Assembly (NCBI RefSeq): GCF_015277775.1
Contig: NZ_CP063849.1
Coordinates: 7,951,501 to 8,015,500, forward strand
Length of the DNA stretch: 64,000 nucleotides
DNA from: Paludibaculum fermentans
GTDB taxonomy: Bacteria; Acidobacteriota; Terriglobia; Bryobacterales; Bryobacteraceae
Direction: 5' to 3'
A model generated the notes under the pieces. The model was not told the origin of the DNA and made no database searches. It worked only from the letters and a program-made list of their open reading frames with translations. Shown one piece after another: positions 62,570-64,000 of this stretch. The stretch's first letter is position 1, and each line of letters begins with the position of its first letter. The position numbers and the translations under genes are program-made.

Positions 62570-62589
62570 TATATATGCCTGCATATATA
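62570..62589. promoter_or_regulatory. PadR operator palindrome (perfect, 9+2+9)
   Basis: TATATATGC, CT, GCATATATA. The two 9-base arms are perfect inverted repeats. It lies just upstream of the PadR start, where it would overlap or adjoin the promoter. PadR operators in other bacteria are AT-rich palindromes of similar length with ATGT/ACAT-like arms, which fits the ATGC/GCAT arms only in part. Strong A/T composition in a GC-rich genome makes chance unlikely. Confidence 0.65.
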
Positions 62590-62720
62590 TCTGTGTCAAG
62601 CCCTAGCCGCACCGCAAGCCCGCGCCGGCCTTCTCGGGCCGCATCCGCCTGGACGCCGGGATTCCCAATGAACCTCCGGCCCAAGGGGCTACGTTTGGAG
62701 CGGGGGCACGAGCCTTCCAG

Positions 62721-62816
62721 GTACGTCGGGATCCCCGCGCTCCGCAGATACCGCCCGTCCGTGCCGCCTAGCGCCATGCTGGGCACCGGAATCACACCCG
62801 GCCACATCGTGTCCGT
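62721..62816 (-). pseudogene. Remnant of an M20-family metallopeptidase
   Basis: Read on the minus strand, about 30 codons give TMWPGVIPVPSMALGGTDGR then YLRSAGIPTY, a close match to the C-terminal part of M20/M25/M40 peptidases (usually MWPGVPVxPxMSTGATDGRYLRAAGIPTY). Homology begins abruptly and is lost just after IPTYLEGS. There is no start, no catalytic Asp/Glu/His portion and no stop of its own. It is thus a fossil of a gene removed when padR/ADOP or the TonB gene arrived. Confidence 0.65.
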
Positions 62817-62959
62817 AATACTACATTGGCCTTGGTTGGAATGGCGCCGGCAGCCGCGTCCAACCCCGCGCCGCTGCTCGATTCACCCAATGGTCACGCC
62901 GCTTTGAATCCTTGGTAACCTTCGTTTGGTAGCCTCCGGGAAAAGGTCTCACCCAACAA

Positions 62960-64000
62960 ATGAAAAAGAATGCACTCCTGCTGGTAGTGTCGCTACTGGC
63001 CTGCTTCACCCCAGCGTGGCCGCAAACCGCAACGGGGACCATCATTGGCACTGTCACCGACGGCAGCGGCGCCGTGGTTGCGAACGCGAACGTTACAGTC
63101 ACCAACGTCGGCACCAGTTCGAAATTGGAAGTCGTCACGAACGCGGAAGGCGACTACACCGCCCCGCTCCTTCCGCCCGGCAACTACGCGGTTGCGGTTG
63201 CCGCTCCCGGCTTCAAAGCTTTCTCCCAGACCGGCATTCGGGTCCAGATTCAGCAGCAGGCCCGCGTGGACGTGGCCCTGCAGGTGGGCGCGGTCAGTGA
63301 GAGCGTCCAGGTAAAAGGCGATGCCGCCGTGGTCGAGGCCACTTCCTCCTCCGTCGGCAAAGTCGTCGACAACAAGCGCATCGCTGACCTGCCCCTCAAC
63401 ACCCGCAACGTCTACAGCCTCGTCAATCTCACGCCAGGCTTGGCCGGCAGCATCGGCAATGCTCACAACGGCGTCAGCTTTAGCGTGAACGGCGCGCGGG
63501 GCGGAACCTTCGACGTGCTGGTGGACGGCTCCAGCGCGGCCTTCCCCACCGTGAACGGCTTCGCCGGCGTCTCCGTTTTCCCTTCCGTCGACGCAGTCGC
63601 GGAGTTCAAATTACAAGCCCAGAATTTCCCCGCCGAATTCGGCCGCAGCATGACCGCCGTCCTCAATCTCGTCTACAAATCAGGCGGCAACAACTTCCAC
63701 GGCGGAGCCTTCGAGTTCCTCCGCAACTCCGTGCTCGACGCCAACAACTACTACGCCAACCAGCGCGGCGTAGGCCTCTCGAGCTTCAAGCGGAATCAGT
63801 TTGGCGGCAACCTTGGCGGGCCCATCCTGCGCAACAAGCTCTTCTTCCTCACCGCCTTCGAAGGCCTGCGCGAACGCAGCTTCTCTGACCGTCTCACCAC
63901 CGTGCCCACAGCACTGGAGCGCGCCGGCGACTTCTCCCAGACCCGCGCCACCGCCACCCAGGGCATCACCATCTTCGATCCCTTCACCACCCGTTCCAAC
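62960..64000 (+). CDS. TonB-dependent receptor with carboxypeptidase-regulatory-like domain (cut by window edge)
   Basis: At least 347 residues in an open frame to the right edge. Signal peptide MKKNALLLVVSLLACFTPAW, then the Cna_B-like domain (GTIIGTVTDGSGAVVANANV, AEGDYTAPLLPPGNYAVAV), then the plug with VVDNKRIADLPLNTRNVYSL, FKLQAQNFPAEFGRSMTAV and GGNNFHGGAFEFLRN, and the first barrel strands. Same family as the receptor at 36253, and different from the one at 23478, which lacks the NTRNVYSL-type plug. Neighbour downstream unknown. Confidence 0.85.
   Translation, partial: MKKNALLLVVSLLACFTPAWPQTATGTIIGTVTDGSGAVVANANVTVTNVGTSSKLEVVTNAEGDYTAPLLPPGNYAVAVAAPGFKAFSQTGIRVQIQQQARVDVALQVGAVSESVQVKGDAAVVEATSSSVGKVVDNKRIADLPLNTRNVYSLVNLTPGLAGSIGNAHNGVSFSVNGARGGTFDVLVDGSSAAFPTVNGFAGVSVFPSVDAVAEFKLQAQNFPAEFGRSMTAVLNLVYKSGGNNFHGGAFEFLRNSVLDANNYYANQRGVGLSSFKRNQFGGNLGGPILRNKLFFLTAFEGLRERSFSDRLTTVPTALERAGDFSQTRATATQGITIFDPFTTRSN

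Larger units (their letters stand above)
62562..62959. other. Divergent region between padR and the final TonB receptor
   Basis: 398 bases. It holds the PadR palindrome, the M20 peptidase remnant on the minus strand, and the promoter of the plus-strand TonB gene. No other intact gene is seen. AAAGG lies about 15 bases before the TonB ATG. Sequence between the remnant and the receptor (62820-62940) shows nothing recognisable. Confidence 0.5.

Overview
The window is a high-GC bacterial chromosome segment, most likely from an acidobacterium of the Bryobacterales/Solibacter type. This is inferred from three large 'Carboxypeptidase-regulatory-domain' TonB-dependent receptors, an 888-residue ADOP-type (MacB-like) permease run by a PadR regulator, BshC (bacillithiol synthesis), Tat-exported Gfo/Idh oxidoreductases, and many GTG/TTG starts. 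I see no rRNA, CRISPR array, prophage or insertion sequence. One tRNA, tRNA-Leu(CAA), lies at about 46.9 kb.

Layout. 1-2.6 kb: a cut-off secreted ADP-ribosylglycohydrolase-family protein, a membrane protein, and an iron-sulfur repair (RIC/YtfE-like) gene with an HcpR/CRP-like palindrome in its promoter. 2.6-9.1 kb: sugar-acid catabolism (garD, garR, an HpaI-type aldolase), an aldo/keto reductase, and a bshC-aldolase-methyltransferase operon. 9.1-12.8 kb: cyaY-hemW-threonine aldolase with overlapping ends, then a glycine-zipper stress protein and a STAS protein. 12.9-19 kb: a TetR-fadN-fadA-acyl-CoA dehydrogenase-kinase operon for fatty-acid beta-oxidation. 19-22.5 kb: MFS exporter, trpS, RNA methyltransferase.

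22.5-27.6 kb: three co-directional genes for exported proteins (DUF5666-like protein, TonB receptor, small exported protein), each carrying a Gly/Met/Pro-rich low-complexity tract. 27.9-35.4 kb: a minus-strand run of mannonate dehydratase, rimO, an ECF sigma factor, yacG, pgpA, a TIG/NHL propeller protein, cinA and a cytochrome c/copper-monooxygenase-like protein. 35.4-46.8 kb: two small genes, then a plus-strand locus of TonB receptor, Tat-exported double alpha/beta-hydrolase, LacI regulator, MFS transporter, Tat-exported Gfo/Idh oxidoreductase and class-III aminotransferase. Together these look like a complete uptake-and-breakdown pathway for an esterified carbohydrate-like compound of unknown identity.

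47-62.6 kb is accessory and regulatory: a cysteine-rich ECF sigma factor next to an exported NTF2-like protein, a LysC-like secreted protease, an AraC/DinB divergent pair, an AraC-DinB fusion, an ankyrin-repeat protein, a trans-sulfuration enzyme, and PadR/ADOP with a 20-bp palindromic operator. A decayed M20 peptidase fragment lies between PadR and the last, cut-off TonB receptor.

The best candidates for undescribed biology are the Gly/Met-rich exported cluster (22.5-27.6 kb), the hydrolase/aminotransferase utilisation locus (36.1-46.8 kb), and the RIC protein that lacks its usual Cys pair yet keeps a nitrosative-stress-type operator. All functions are read from sequence alone; no database search was run.
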